A stretch of DNA of 64,000 bases from Solidesulfovibrio sp. Its GTDB lineage: Bacteria; Desulfobacterota; Desulfovibrionia; Desulfovibrionales; Desulfovibrionaceae. The notes beneath the pieces were generated by a model that saw nothing but the letters and a program-made list of their open reading frames with translations, had not been told where the DNA came from and made no database searches. Shown piece after piece: positions 45,552 through 56,093 of this stretch (its first letter is position 1; each line of letters starts with the position of its first letter). Both the position numbers and the translations under genes were made by a program. The DNA lies in assembly GCF_038562415.1 (NCBI RefSeq), contig NZ_JBCFBA010000002.1, positions 258,564 through 322,563 on the forward strand, written 5' to 3'.

Positions 45552-45881
45552 CTAGGATTCCTTCACGCCGGAGGAAATGGTGTACATCTCCTCCACGGGG
45601 CTCACGAAGATCTTGCCGTCGCCGAAGGCGCCCTTGGTCCCGGTGCGGGCGCTTTCCATGACGGTCTTGACCACGAATTCCTTGTCCTTGTCGTCCACGA
45701 CGCAGATCAGCATGACCTTGGGAATCTCGTCGTACTGGATCTCGCCGATCTTGATGCCGCGCTGCTTGCCGCGCCCGGCCACGTTGAACTTGGTCACCGC
45801 CGGGAAGCCGGCGTCCATCAGGGCGGCCAGGACGTCATCGCATTTCTCGGGACGAACGATGGCTCTTACCATGGTCTGCAT
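45552..45881 (-). CDS. nifI1: Nitrogen regulatory PII-like protein NifI1
   Basis: 109-residue PII-family protein located directly after nifH. It has the core MVRAIVRPEKCDDVLAAL, the T-loop RGKQRGIKIGEI and the C-terminal GDGKIFVSPVEEMY. It acts with NifI2 in reversible inhibition of nitrogenase in archaea and probably here. GGAG precedes the ATG. The order nifH-nifI1-nifI2-nifD is the diagnostic arrangement. Confidence 0.93.
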   Translation of the reverse strand: MQTMVRAIVRPEKCDDVLAALMDAGFPAVTKFNVAGRGKQRGIKIGEIQYDEIPKVMLICVVDDKDKEFVVKTVMESARTGTKGAFGDGKIFVSPVEEMYTISSGVKES

Positions 45882-45935
45882 ATCGAAACTCCTTTGCGTG
45901 CGCGCGTGTGCTGTCGGTTGCGGTTGCCGGCCGGG

Positions 45936-46799
<864 letters not shown>

Positions 46800-46802
46800 T
46801 TA

Positions 46803-46818
46803 GGCAAGAGTCATGCCA
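46803..46818 (-). promoter_or_regulatory. Sigma-54 promoter of the nif operon
   Basis: Leftward TGGCATGACTCTTGCC: the -24 GG and -12 GC are exactly ten bases apart, as required. It sits about 45 bases before the nifH start. This implies activation by a NifA-type enhancer-binding protein, which is not encoded in the window. Confidence 0.88.
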
Positions 46819-46922
46819 CGTCGGGAAAGTCGTGACGCTCGTTAGATAATATCTTGAAATATAATGAAAATAATGCAACGGCCCGAGGCCGGGCCAAGCC
46901 GCGGCCGCCGGAGGGGACAAAA

Positions 46923-46943
46923 TTGTCGCCCGGTGGACGACAA
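46923..46943. promoter_or_regulatory. Candidate upstream activator site for nif
   Basis: Dyad TTGTCG-N9-CGACAA, 105-125 bases upstream of the -24 element, a typical enhancer position. It differs from the classical NifA site TGT-N10-ACA (here 13 bases separate TGT and ACA), so the activator may be a different enhancer-binding protein. Confidence 0.5.
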
Positions 46944-46982
46944 AAATGTTGTGTTTGGAAAATGTCGGAAGGCCGGTGCCGG

Positions 46983-48377
46983 TCAGTAGCGGATCAGGCC
47001 GTCGCGGATGACCGACCGGGCCGCGTCCACGGCCGCGGCGTCGAAGCCCGTGCCCCGGTGGCGGGCAAGCTCCTCCAGGGCGGCGGCCACGCCCAGGGCC
47101 GGCCGGTAGGGCCGGTTGGAGGCCATGGCGTCCAGCACGTCGGCCACGGCCAGGATGCGCGCCCCGAGGGGAATGTCCGGCCCGGACAGGCCCCGGGGAT
47201 AGCCCGAGCCGTCCAGCCGCTCATGGTGGGCCCAGACGACGGCGGCCACGGGCCAGGGAAAATCGATTTCCTTGAGGATCTCGTAGCCGGCCTGGGCGTG
47301 CTGGCGCATGAATTCCCACTCCAGCCCCACCAGCCGGCCGGGCTTGCACAGGTAGCGCACCGGCACCACGATCTTGCCGATGTCGTGGAGCTGGCCGGCC
47401 ACCCGGATGCCGGCCGCCTCGTCGGCGGACAGGCCCAGGCGCCGGGCCATGGCCGTGGCCAGCCGGGACACGCTGTCCTGATGGCCGGCGGTATAGGGGT
47501 CGCGGTAGCGCACGGTCTTGGACAGGGAGGTGACGGTCTGGTGGAACAGCAGGCTCGTGCGGGCCAGGCTCTGGCGCAACTGTTCCTGGGACAGCCGCCG
47601 TTCGGTCACGTCCACCATGGAGCCTTCGTGGAGCACCACCCGGCCGTTGCCGTCGCGCACCGCCCGGGCGTGGATGGACACCCAGATGCGCGTGCCGTCG
47701 GCCCGGCGCAGCTCGGCGTCCAGGGCGCGGACCATGTCCGCCTCTTCCAGGGCCAGGGTCAGGCCCCGGCGGGTCCCGTCGTCGACGAACAGGCGCGCCG
47801 CGGCCTCGGGGTCGTCGGTGAGGGCCGTGGCCGCCGGGAAGCCGAGCATGGCGCACAGGGCGTCGTTGACCGTGACGAAGCGCCCGGCCGGGGTCATCTG
47901 GAAAAGCCCCTCCACGGCGTGCTCGAAAATGGCCCGGTATTTCTCCTCGGCCTCGGTCAGGGCCCATTTGGTGCTCTTTTCCGCCGTGATGTCGCGCAGG
48001 TAGCCGAAATAGTAGTGCTCGTCGCCCCCGGCGTCCACCAGGCGGGCCGACTCCTCGACCCACAAGACGAAGCCGTCCCGGCCCATGGCCTGGTACTGCC
48101 GGCCGGTGACGAACCCGGTCGCGGCCAATTCGTCCAGGACGGCCCGGCGGGAGGCCGGGTCCAGGTAGTGCTGGTCCGGGAACGCGGCCATGGCTTCCAG
48201 GAATTGCCCCGGGCTGTCGTAGCCGAACAACTGGGCCATGGCCCGGTTGACCTCGAGAAACGATCCGTCCGGGGCGCGCAGGTAGATGGCCAGGGGCGCG
48301 TCGTGAAACAGCACCGCCGCGGCGTCCATGGGCGCGGCGGCGCGCCCGGCGAGGGAGGTGGGGGCTGGGCCGGCCAC
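46983..48377 (-). CDS. PAS-PAS-HD-GYP phosphodiesterase
   Basis: 464-residue soluble sensor that would degrade c-di-GMP. Two PAS domains (about residues 18-135 and 145-265; the second ends VHEGSMVDVTER-like) precede an HD-GYP domain with QLHDIGKIVVPVRYL and HHERLDGSGYPRGL. GTG was chosen because AGGGGG lies upstream; an ATG 16 codons in is also possible. It follows the response-regulator gene by ten bases, so the receiver protein may report to it. Confidence 0.87.
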   Translation of the reverse strand: MAGPAPTSLAGRAAAPMDAAAVLFHDAPLAIYLRAPDGSFLEVNRAMAQLFGYDSPGQFLEAMAAFPDQHYLDPASRRAVLDELAATGFVTGRQYQAMGRDGFVLWVEESARLVDAGGDEHYYFGYLRDITAEKSTKWALTEAEEKYRAIFEHAVEGLFQMTPAGRFVTVNDALCAMLGFPAATALTDDPEAAARLFVDDGTRRGLTLALEEADMVRALDAELRRADGTRIWVSIHARAVRDGNGRVVLHEGSMVDVTERRLSQEQLRQSLARTSLLFHQTVTSLSKTVRYRDPYTAGHQDSVSRLATAMARRLGLSADEAAGIRVAGQLHDIGKIVVPVRYLCKPGRLVGLEWEFMRQHAQAGYEILKEIDFPWPVAAVVWAHHERLDGSGYPRGLSGPDIPLGARILAVADVLDAMASNRPYRPALGVAAALEELARHRGTGFDAAAVDAARSVIRDGLIRY

Positions 48378-48387
48378 GCGTGACCCC

Positions 48388-48753
48388 CTAACTGAGGAAG
48401 CGCCGCACCAGGGCGACGAGGCTTGCCGGTTCGAAGGGCTTGACGATCCAGCCGGTGGCCCCGGCGGCCACGGCCTGCCGGCGCATGGCGCTTTGGGATT
48501 CCGTGGTCAGGACCAGTACGGGCGTGAACCGCGTGTCCGGCCGCTGGCGCAGCCGGCCGAGCAACTCCAGCCCGCCCATGCCCGGCATGTTGATGTCGGT
48601 GATGACCAGATCGACGCCGCCCGCGACCTTGTCCAGGGCATCGGCGCCGTCCACGGCCTCGACGATGTCGTAGCCGGCCTGGCCAAGGGTCCTGGACACG
48701 AGCGAGCGCACGCTTTCCGCGTCGTCGACGGTCAAAATACGCTTGGCGGCCAT
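48388..48753 (-). CDS. CheY-like response regulator
   Basis: 121-residue stand-alone receiver. Phosphoacceptor D53 ([12 protein letters not shown]), acidic D10-D11, T83/T84 and K105 (IVKPFEP). It closely resembles the receiver of the chemotaxis cluster at 13.5 kb, so the two are probably paralogues. The ribosome site is AAGGAGT. Operon with the PAS-HD-GYP gene. Confidence 0.88.
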   Translation of the reverse strand: MAAKRILTVDDAESVRSLVSRTLGQAGYDIVEAVDGADALDKVAGGVDLVITDINMPGMGGLELLGRLRQRPDTRFTPVLVLTTESQSAMRRQAVAAGATGWIVKPFEPASLVALVRRFLS

Positions 48754-48800
48754 CACCACTCCTTGCCGGGGGCGGTTGCAGCACTTATTGTCTGCACCAC

Positions 48801-48825
48801 TATGGACCAAACCAATATGGACCAA
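48801..48825. repeat. Direct repeat in the promoter region of the receiver gene
   Basis: TATGGACCAA occurs at 48801-48810 and 48816-48825, 15 bases apart in register. It lies about 48-72 bases before the receiver start, where an activator or repressor site would be expected. Confidence 0.5.
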
Positions 48826-48899
48826 CGACAGCCTTGGCAAGCCTTGACCGGGGATTTCCCCGGGGCGGGGGTTCGGCCGCGGCGGGCCGCCATGGCGCG

Positions 48900-48929
48900 T
48901 GGACAGGCCCGGCGCGGCTGTGCTATGGT
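48900..48929 (+). promoter_or_regulatory. Promoter of the ftsH operon
   Basis: TGGACA (48900-48905), 18-base spacer, TATGGT (48924-48929), about 60 bases before ftsH. Matches 5 of 6 and 4 of 6 consensus positions. Confidence 0.55.
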
Positions 48930-48989
48930 ATTCACCCTTACACCACGCGGGCCTCTCCCGTCTCCGCCCGATCCTCGGAGGACTCCAGT

Positions 48990-51029
48990 TTGAACAGTTT
49001 CGCGAAAAATCTCATGCTTTGGGCGGCCATTTCCCTCGTCATGGTCGTCTTGTTCAACCTGTTCAACCAGCCACAGACGCAAAGCGCCAAGCTGTCCTAT
49101 TCCGATTTCATCCAGAAAGTGAACGCCGGCGACGTCGTTTCCGTGAAAATCCAGGGCCCGAAAATCTCCGGCGTGACCACCGGCGGCGGCAAGTTCCTGA
49201 CCTACGCCCCCGAGGATCCGACGCTCGTCTCCACGCTGATGCAGAAAAAGATCGAGGTCATGGCCGAACCCGACGAGGAGTCGCCCTGGTACATGACTCT
49301 GCTCGTGTCCTGGTTCCCCATGCTGCTTCTGGTCGGCGTCTGGATCTTTTTCATGCGCCAGATGCAGAACGGGGGCGGGCGGGCCATGAATTTCGGCCGC
49401 TCCCGCGCCCGCATGATCACCCAGGAGTCCACCCGCGTCACCTTCGAGGACGTGGCCGGCGTGGACGAGGCCAAGGAGGAGCTGACCGAGGTCGTCCAGT
49501 TCCTGTCCGACCCGAAGAAGTTCACCCGCCTGGGCGGCCGCATTCCCAAGGGCGTGCTGCTGGTCGGCTCGCCGGGCACGGGCAAGACCTTGCTCGCCCG
49601 GGCCGTGGCCGGCGAGGCCGGGGTGCCGTTTTTCTCCATTTCCGGCTCGGATTTCGTGGAGATGTTCGTCGGTGTCGGCGCGGCGCGCGTGCGCGACCTG
49701 TTCATGCAGGGCAAGAAAAACGCCCCCTGCCTCATTTTCATCGACGAGATCGACGCCGTGGGCCGCCAGCGCGGCGCGGGCCTGGGCGGCGGCCACGACG
49801 AGCGCGAGCAGACCTTAAACCAGCTGCTCGTCGAAATGGACGGCTTCGAATCCAACGAGGGCGTCATCCTCATCGCCGCCACCAACCGCCCCGACGTCCT
49901 GGACCCGGCGCTTTTGCGCCCCGGCCGCTTCGACCGCCAGGTCGTGGTGCCCACGCCCGACGTGCGCGGACGCCGGCGCATCCTGGAAGTCCATTCCCGC
50001 CGCTCGCCGCTGTCGCCCGACGTCGACCTCGACGTCCTGGCCCGGGGCACGCCCGGCTTTTCCGGCGCCGACCTGGAGAACCTGGTCAACGAGGCCGCGC
50101 TCCAGGCCGCCAAGGTCAACAAGGACCGGGTGGACATGGCCGATTTCGAGCACGCCAAGGACAAGGTGCTCATGGGCAAGGAGCGCCGCAGCCTCATCCT
50201 CACCGACGAGGAGAAGCGCACCACCGCCTACCACGAGGCCGGCCATGCCCTCGTGGCCAAAAAGCTCCCCGGTTCCGACCCCATCCACAAGGTCTCCATC
50301 ATCCCGCGCGGCATGGCGCTCGGCATCACCATGCAGTTGCCGACGGACGATAGGCACAACTATTCGCGCGACTACCTGCAAAACAACCTGGCCGTGCTCA
50401 TGGGCGGCCGGGTGGCCGAGGAGCTCGTGCTCAACCAGATGACCACCGGCGCCGGCAACGACATCGAACGGGCCACCACCATGGCCCGCAAGATGGTCTG
50501 CTCCTGGGGCATGAGCGAAGTCCTGGGGCCGCTGTCCTACGGCGAGCGCGACAACGAGATCTTTCTCGGCAAGGACCTCGTGCACCACAAGAACTTCAGC
50601 GAGGAGACCTCGCGCCAGATCGACGCCGAGGTGCGCAAGATCGTGGAAGCGGCCTACCGCCGGGCCCGGTCCATCCTGGAGGAGGAGCGCGAGGGCCTCG
50701 AGCTCGTGGCCCGGGCGCTTTTGGAGCGCGAAACCATCACCGGCGAGGACATCGACCGGCTGCTGCGGGGCGAAACCCTCCCCCCGCCCGAAGCCCCGGC
50801 CGGGAAAACGGGTGGGACGGCCGGGGAGAGCTTCGCCGCCAATCCGGAGAGCACGCCCGGCAGCGCTTCTGGCGCCGCGGCCGCCCCAGGCGCGGGACAG
50901 GCGGCTGACCAGGTCCGGGCCACGCCCCCGGCCGGCCAGGCCGTCACGCCGCCCGCCGCCCACGACGAGTTCACCCTGGAGCCCGACGACGAACCCGCAA
51001 AGCCCGGCGGGGACGGCCATGGCCGATGA
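48990..51029 (+). CDS. ftsH: ATP-dependent zinc metalloprotease FtsH
   Basis: 679-residue membrane protease that degrades misfolded membrane proteins and regulators. Two N-terminal TMs flank a small periplasmic domain. The AAA module has Walker A GSPGTGKT, Walker [11 protein letters not shown], the FVGVG pore loop ([13 protein letters not shown]) and the SRH arginines. The protease site is HEAGH with a downstream Asp. The TTG start follows GGAGG and gives the expected [15 protein letters not shown] beginning. A 65-residue Ala/Pro/Glu tail is longer than usual. It overlaps folP by 11 bases. Confidence 0.96.
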   Translation: MNSFAKNLMLWAAISLVMVVLFNLFNQPQTQSAKLSYSDFIQKVNAGDVVSVKIQGPKISGVTTGGGKFLTYAPEDPTLVSTLMQKKIEVMAEPDEESPWYMTLLVSWFPMLLLVGVWIFFMRQMQNGGGRAMNFGRSRARMITQESTRVTFEDVAGVDEAKEELTEVVQFLSDPKKFTRLGGRIPKGVLLVGSPGTGKTLLARAVAGEAGVPFFSISGSDFVEMFVGVGAARVRDLFMQGKKNAPCLIFIDEIDAVGRQRGAGLGGGHDEREQTLNQLLVEMDGFESNEGVILIAATNRPDVLDPALLRPGRFDRQVVVPTPDVRGRRRILEVHSRRSPLSPDVDLDVLARGTPGFSGADLENLVNEAALQAAKVNKDRVDMADFEHAKDKVLMGKERRSLILTDEEKRTTAYHEAGHALVAKKLPGSDPIHKVSIIPRGMALGITMQLPTDDRHNYSRDYLQNNLAVLMGGRVAEELVLNQMTTGAGNDIERATTMARKMVCSWGMSEVLGPLSYGERDNEIFLGKDLVHHKNFSEETSRQIDAEVRKIVEAAYRRARSILEEEREGLELVARALLERETITGEDIDRLLRGETLPPPEAPAGKTGGTAGESFAANPESTPGSASGAAAAPGAGQAADQVRATPPAGQAVTPPAAHDEFTLEPDDEPAKPGGDGHGR

Positions 51030-51873
51030 GCGCCCGGCCGCCCTCTGGCGGCTCGGCCGGGGCCTGACCCTCGATTGCCGGACGAACCGCATCGCCGGCA
51101 TCGTCAACGTCACCCCGGATTCCTTCTCCGACGGCGGCCGCCACAATGAACCGGCCGCCGCCGTGGCCCACGGCCGGGCCCTGGCCGCCGCCGGGGCGGA
51201 CATGCTCGACGTGGGCGGCGAATCCACCCGCCCCGGGGCGCCGCCCGTGCCCCTTGACGAGGAGTTGCGCCGGGTCGTGCCGGTGATCGCCGGCCTGGCC
51301 GCCGCCCTGCCCGGGCTGCCCCTGGCCGTGGATACCTACAAGGCCGGCTGCGCCGCCGCCGCGTTGGAGGCCGGGGCCGTGGCGGTCAACGACGTCTCGG
51401 CCTGCGCCTTCGATCCCGGGCTGCTCGACGTCGTGGCCTCCTACAAGCCCGGCTACGTGCTCATGCACAGCCTCGGCCGGCCGCAAACCATGCAGGACGA
51501 TCCCCGCTACGGCGACGTGGTGGAGGACATCCTGGCCTTTTTCGAGGAAAAACTGGCCATGCTCGTGAAAGCCGGCCTGCCCGAGGCCCATGTGGCCGTG
51601 GACCCGGGCATCGGCTTCGGCAAGCGGCCCGAGCACAACCTGGCCATCCTGCGGCACCTGGAGCGTTTCACCGCACTGGGGCGGCCCGTCTATCTGGGCG
51701 TTTCCAACAAATCCGTGTTCGGGGCCGTGCTCCAGTTGCCCGTGGAGGCCCGCGACGAGGCCACCGCCGTGGTCGGGGCGCTTTGCGCCGGCAAGGGCGC
51801 CCGCATCCACCGGGTCCACGACGTGACCAGGACGGCCCTGGCCCTGCGGCTGGCCGCGGCCCTGGCCGCCTGA
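51019..51873 (+). CDS. folP: Dihydropteroate synthase
   Basis: 284-residue folate-synthesis enzyme, condensing p-aminobenzoate with the pterin pyrophosphate. Motifs [14 protein letters not shown] (N-terminal signature), [11 protein letters not shown] and [13 protein letters not shown] (TIM-barrel active site). The sulfonamide-resistance loop region looks ordinary. Lies between ftsH and cdaA, a conserved order in many Desulfovibrio and other bacteria. Confidence 0.95.
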   Translation: MADERPAALWRLGRGLTLDCRTNRIAGIVNVTPDSFSDGGRHNEPAAAVAHGRALAAAGADMLDVGGESTRPGAPPVPLDEELRRVVPVIAGLAAALPGLPLAVDTYKAGCAAAALEAGAVAVNDVSACAFDPGLLDVVASYKPGYVLMHSLGRPQTMQDDPRYGDVVEDILAFFEEKLAMLVKAGLPEAHVAVDPGIGFGKRPEHNLAILRHLERFTALGRPVYLGVSNKSVFGAVLQLPVEARDEATAVVGALCAGKGARIHRVHDVTRTALALRLAAALAA

Positions 51874-51893
51874 CCGGGCCGAACTCCGCGCCC

Positions 51894-52664
51894 ATGTCCG
51901 CGCCCTTTCTCGACAACCTGCGCCTGTCCTGGGTCGAGGTCCTGGATATCGCGCTGGTGACGTTCATCTTCTACCGGGGGCTGCTGCTTATCCACGGCAC
52001 CCGGGCCGTGTCCGTGCTCCACGGCTTCCTGCTCATCTGCATCCTCTATTACCTGTCCGGCGAATTCGGCCTCAACACCCTGCACTGGCTTTTGACCAAC
52101 TTCCTGGGCTCCGTGTTTTTGGTGCTCATCATCCTGTTTCAGGCCGACATCCGCAAGGCCCTGTCCAGCGTCGGGGCCTGGGGCTTTTTCCGGTCCAAGC
52201 GCCGCGAGGCCATGGCCGAGGAGGCCCTGGACGAGTGCATCCTGGCCGTCTTCCAAATGGCCCGGTCGCGCACCGGGGCGCTGCTCGTCTTCGAGCGCCT
52301 GGTGCCCCTGGGCGACTGGACCGCCCGCGGGGTGGAGCTTTCGGCCCGCCTGAGCAAGGAGCTCCTGGGCACCATCTTTTTTCCGGACACGCCCCTGCAC
52401 GACGGCGCGGTCATCATCCAGGGGGAGACCCTCGCCGCCGCCGGCTGCATCCTGCCGCTCATCGCCGGCGTGCCCCTGGACGCCACGCTCGGCACCCGCC
52501 ACCGGGCGGCGCTCGGCATCACCGAGGAGACCGACGCGTTGGCCGTGATCGTTTCCGAGGAGCGGGGCGTGGTGTCCGTGGCCGAGGGGGGCAAACTCAT
52601 TTCGCCGGTGGACGAGCGCACGCTCAAAAACATGCTCTGGAACCTTTTCGCCAAACGCCCATGA
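51894..52664 (+). CDS. cdaA: Diadenylate cyclase CdaA
   Basis: 256-residue membrane enzyme making c-di-AMP. Three N-terminal TMs (about residues 15-80) precede a DAC domain with the DGA motif in TPLHDGAVII and the RHR motif in LGTRHRAALG. The start fits the first TM. The downstream ybbR gene overlaps by four bases (ATGA) and glmM follows, the same cdaA-cdaR-glmM order as in Firmicutes. Confidence 0.95.
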   Translation: MSAPFLDNLRLSWVEVLDIALVTFIFYRGLLLIHGTRAVSVLHGFLLICILYYLSGEFGLNTLHWLLTNFLGSVFLVLIILFQADIRKALSSVGAWGFFRSKRREAMAEEALDECILAVFQMARSRTGALLVFERLVPLGDWTARGVELSARLSKELLGTIFFPDTPLHDGAVIIQGETLAAAGCILPLIAGVPLDATLGTRHRAALGITEETDALAVIVSEERGVVSVAEGGKLISPVDERTLKNMLWNLFAKRP

Positions 52665-53557
52665 AACCCAATTGGCAGTATCTCTTTCTGGCTTTCGCCC
52701 TGGCTCTTTTCTGCTGGTATCTGACCACCGGCCGGGAAAAGGTGGACACCTGGATGACCATGCGCGTGGAGATGTCCGGCGCGCCCGAGGGGCTCTACAT
52801 CAAAAGCGGCATGGTCGGCTCGGTGGACGTGCTGGTGCGCGGCCCCAAGGGCGTGGCCCGCAAGATCGAGGACAGCCAGCTCGTCTACACGCTGGGCCTC
52901 GGCAAGATCGTGCCCGGCAAGAACCGCATCGTCTTCGACGCCAAAAACGTCCCCCTGCCCAAGGTCTACGAGGTGGTGGAGATCCGCCCGTCGCGCCTGG
53001 AGCTCGACGTGGAGCAGCGCGCCGTCAAGACCGTGCCGGTCAAGGTGGCGTTGCGCCCGGGCGCGGCCGAGGGCTACACCGTGTCCGGGGCGCGGGCCGT
53101 GCCGGATACCGTGCGTCTGACCGGCCCGGCCTCGCGGCTCGATTCCATCAAGGAGGTCCGCACCCAGCCCGTGACCGTGCCCAACCCGCCGCCGGCGCGC
53201 ATCGAGGAACTGGTGGCCCTGGATGTGCCCGAGGACGTGGATGCCACGCCGCCCTCGGTGCGCGTGTCCATGGCCGTGACCGGCAAGGAGTCGGAAGTGA
53301 CGCTGCGGGCGCCGCTGGCCCTGACGCGGCCCAAGGGCCGCGCCGTCGAGGCCGCGCCGGACGTGGTGACCCTGCGCATCAAGGGGCCGGCCGCCATCCT
53401 CTCGGACAAGGACTTTCCGGGTCTCGTCGAGGCCTCGCTGGAGTTGAAGCCGGATATCGAACCGGGTAAGTATACGGCCTCCTACCGGGTGAAGATGCCG
53501 CAGGGCTGCGAGCTCATCGAGGCCAAGCCCGACAAGGTGACCCTGACGGTCAAGTAA
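52661..53557 (+). CDS. YbbR-repeat CdaA regulator (CdaR-like)
   Basis: 298-residue protein with one N-terminal TM (LFLAFALALFCWYL) and at least three YbbR-type beta repeats in the exported part (VDVLVRGPKGVARKI, TVRLTGPASRLDSI, VVTLRIKGPAAILS). In Firmicutes CdaR binds CdaA and modulates c-di-AMP synthesis. The ATGA overlap with cdaA supports joint production. Confidence 0.9.
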   Translation: MKPNWQYLFLAFALALFCWYLTTGREKVDTWMTMRVEMSGAPEGLYIKSGMVGSVDVLVRGPKGVARKIEDSQLVYTLGLGKIVPGKNRIVFDAKNVPLPKVYEVVEIRPSRLELDVEQRAVKTVPVKVALRPGAAEGYTVSGARAVPDTVRLTGPASRLDSIKEVRTQPVTVPNPPPARIEELVALDVPEDVDATPPSVRVSMAVTGKESEVTLRAPLALTRPKGRAVEAAPDVVTLRIKGPAAILSDKDFPGLVEASLELKPDIEPGKYTASYRVKMPQGCELIEAKPDKVTLTVK

Positions 53558-53584
53558 GCCCGGAAACCGGGCCACGGAGGCGCA

Positions 53585-54937
53585 ATGGAAAAAAGGCTTT
53601 TCGGAACGGACGGGCTGCGCGGCCGGGTCAACGACTATCCCATGACCCCGGAAATCGTCATGCGCCTGGGCCTGGCCGCCGGCGAGGTGCTGCGAAACGG
53701 CGGCCGCCGCCACAAGGTGCTCATCGGCAAGGACACGCGCCTTTCCGGCTACATCTACGAATACGCGCTCACCTCCGGCTTTTGCGCCGCCGGCATGGAC
53801 GTCATCCTGGTCGGCCCGCTGCCCACCCCGGCCATCTCGTTTCTCACCCGCGACATGCGCGTGGACGTGGGCGTGGTCATCTCGGCCTCCCACAACCCCT
53901 TCACGGACAACGGCATCAAATTTTTCGACCACATGGGCTTCAAGCTCCCCGACGCCGTGGAGGCCCAAATCGCCGCCCTGGTCGAAGGCTGCGGCCGCGA
54001 CTGGAACCTGCCCGCTCCCGAGGCCGTGGGCCGGGCCTCCAAGATCCAGGACAGCACCGGCCGCTACATCGTCTTCCTCAAAAACACCGTGCCCCTGGAC
54101 GTCAGCTTCGACGGCCTCAATGTCGCCCTCGATTGCGCCAACGGCGCGGCCTTCCGCGTGGCGCCCCTGGTCTTCGAGGAACTCGGGGCCAAGGTCCACA
54201 AGATCGGCGTGGAGCCCGACGGCACCAACATCAACCGGGGCGTGGGCTCGCTTTTTCCCGAACTGGTGGCCCGAAAGGTCGTGGAGACCGGGGCCGACAT
54301 CGGCATCGCCCTGGACGGCGACGCCGACCGGGTCATCGTGTCCGACGAAAAGGGCCGCATCCTCGACGGCGACCAGATCATGGCCATCTGCGCCCTGGAC
54401 ATGCTGGAAGGCGACCGGCTGCCGGGCAACCTGTTGGTGGCCACGGTCATGAGCAACATGGCCCTCGAGATCTTCATGGACGCCCACGGCGGCCGGCTCG
54501 TGCGCACGCCCGTGGGCGACCGCTACGTGGTCGAGGCCATGCGGGCCAAGGGCGCCGTGCTTGGCGGCGAGCAGTCCGGACACCTGATCTTCCTCGATCA
54601 CAGCACCACCGGCGACGGCACCCTGGCCGCCTTGCAGCTCATGCGCATCATGGTGCGCCGCGGCAAGCCGCTGTCCGAACTGGCCACGCTGCTGGCGCCT
54701 TTTCCCCAGAAGCTCGTCAACGTGCCCGTGGCCCGCAAGATTCCATTCAGCGAGACTCCGGCCATCGAACGGGCCACGGCAGAGGCGCAGCGCCTGCTGG
54801 CCGGGCGGGGCCGGGTGCTTCTGCGCTATTCCGGCACGGAATCCCTGGCCCGGGTCATGGTCGAGGCCGAGGACCCGACCCTGGTCGAACGGTTGTGCGC
54901 GAGTCTGGCCGAGACCGTGGCCGACGCCCTGCGCTAG
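53585..54937 (+). CDS. glmM: Phosphoglucosamine mutase
   Basis: 450-residue enzyme converting glucosamine-6-P to glucosamine-1-P for peptidoglycan and LPS. The phosphoserine loop is [17 protein letters not shown], the metal loop DGDADR and the phosphate-binding end [19 protein letters not shown] precedes the ATG. CdaA and GlmM bind each other in other bacteria, matching the gene order. Confidence 0.96.
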   Translation: MEKRLFGTDGLRGRVNDYPMTPEIVMRLGLAAGEVLRNGGRRHKVLIGKDTRLSGYIYEYALTSGFCAAGMDVILVGPLPTPAISFLTRDMRVDVGVVISASHNPFTDNGIKFFDHMGFKLPDAVEAQIAALVEGCGRDWNLPAPEAVGRASKIQDSTGRYIVFLKNTVPLDVSFDGLNVALDCANGAAFRVAPLVFEELGAKVHKIGVEPDGTNINRGVGSLFPELVARKVVETGADIGIALDGDADRVIVSDEKGRILDGDQIMAICALDMLEGDRLPGNLLVATVMSNMALEIFMDAHGGRLVRTPVGDRYVVEAMRAKGAVLGGEQSGHLIFLDHSTTGDGTLAALQLMRIMVRRGKPLSELATLLAPFPQKLVNVPVARKIPFSETPAIERATAEAQRLLAGRGRVLLRYSGTESLARVMVEAEDPTLVERLCASLAETVADALR

Positions 54938-55136
54938 GGGGGCCGGCCGCCCGAAACGCCTTTTGGTGCTGGACTTGTTTGTGCAAAGGTTTTAAAGTCG
55001 ATTGTTGTTGCGGGGAACCGCTTGGGCCGGATGGACCGGCATAGACGGGAAGGTCAGCGGCGGACGGCCGGACGCATGGGCGCGTTCCGCCCGGGCCGAA
55101 ATCCTATTCGGGCAGCGCGCATTCAAGGAGAAGAAC

Positions 55137-56009
55137 ATGGAAATCAAGAAGGTGGTCATTCCCGTCGCCGGATGGGGGACGCGGTCCTTGCCGGCCACGA
55201 AGAACATCCCCAAGGAAATGCTGCCTGTCTATAATAAACCCATCGTCCAGTACGTGGTCGAGGAAGCCCAGGCCTCGGGCCTCCAGGACGTCGTCTTCGT
55301 CACCAACCGCAACAAGACCATCATCGAAGACCACTTCGACTACAACCTGACCCTTGAGGACCTGCTGGAGCGCACCGGCAAGAAAGACATGCTCAAGATG
55401 GTCCGCGAAGTGGCCGAAATGGTCAACATCATTTCCGTCCGCCAGAAAAAGCAGCTGGGCCTGGGCCATGCCGTCCTGTGCGCCCGCGAGGTCTGCAAGA
55501 ACGATCCCTTCGCCGTCATGGTCGGCGACGACCTCATGTTCAGCATGGAGCCCGGCATCAAGCAACTGCTCACCGTGGCCATGACCGAGCACATGCCCGT
55601 CATCGGCGTCATGGAGGTCCCCCCCCAGATGGTGTCGCGCTACGGCATCATCGACGGCGAGGAGTTCGCCCCGGGCATGTACCGGGTGCGCAACCTGGTG
55701 GAAAAACCCAAGGTCAACGAAGCCCCCTCGCGCCTGGCCATCGTCGGCCGCTACGTGCTGTTTCCGGACATCTTCTACCACCTGGAAAAAGTCACCCCGG
55801 GCCACGGCGGCGAGATCCAGCTGACCGACGGCTTGAAGGGCCTGGCCGGCAACAACCGGCTGCTCGCCGTCAAGATCCAGGGCCAGCGCTTCGACGCCGG
55901 CGACTGGGTGGACTACCTCACGGCCAACATCTATTTCGCCCTGCACGACGAGACGCTGCGCGAATCGCTGGTGCCGCGCCTGCGCGAACTGTTGCCCTTT
56001 GGGGAATAG
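55137..56009 (+). CDS. galU: UTP-glucose-1-phosphate uridylyltransferase
   Basis: 290-residue enzyme making UDP-glucose. The N-terminal nucleotide loop reads VIPVAGWGTRSLPATKNIPKEM, followed by the active-site loops DDLMFSMEPG and PQMVSRYGIIDG, and the VEKPK segment. Trp in GWGTR replaces the usual Gly-Leu of GLGTR. AAGGAG precedes the ATG. Stands alone between glmM and priA. Confidence 0.95.
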   Translation: MEIKKVVIPVAGWGTRSLPATKNIPKEMLPVYNKPIVQYVVEEAQASGLQDVVFVTNRNKTIIEDHFDYNLTLEDLLERTGKKDMLKMVREVAEMVNIISVRQKKQLGLGHAVLCAREVCKNDPFAVMVGDDLMFSMEPGIKQLLTVAMTEHMPVIGVMEVPPQMVSRYGIIDGEEFAPGMYRVRNLVEKPKVNEAPSRLAIVGRYVLFPDIFYHLEKVTPGHGGEIQLTDGLKGLAGNNRLLAVKIQGQRFDAGDWVDYLTANIYFALHDETLRESLVPRLRELLPFGE

Positions 56010-56051
56010 GCCGGATACCGGGCCTTGCGGCCCGCACGACCGTACACGTAG

Positions 56052-56083
56052 TCGCCCGGGGGGGACGCCTCCCGGGCGATTTG
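56052..56083 (+). terminator. Terminator of galU
   Basis: Nine-bp stem TCGCCCGGG (56052-56060) with CCCGGGCGA (56071-56079) followed by a short TTTGT. Modest U-run, so medium confidence. Confidence 0.55.
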
Positions 56084-56093
56084 TCATTGCGCC

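Noticed and set aside
46923..46943. Classical NifA site TGT-N10-ACA upstream of nifH
   Set aside because: The dyad found has 13 bases between TGT and ACA, so it is reported as a candidate activator site but not called a NifA site.
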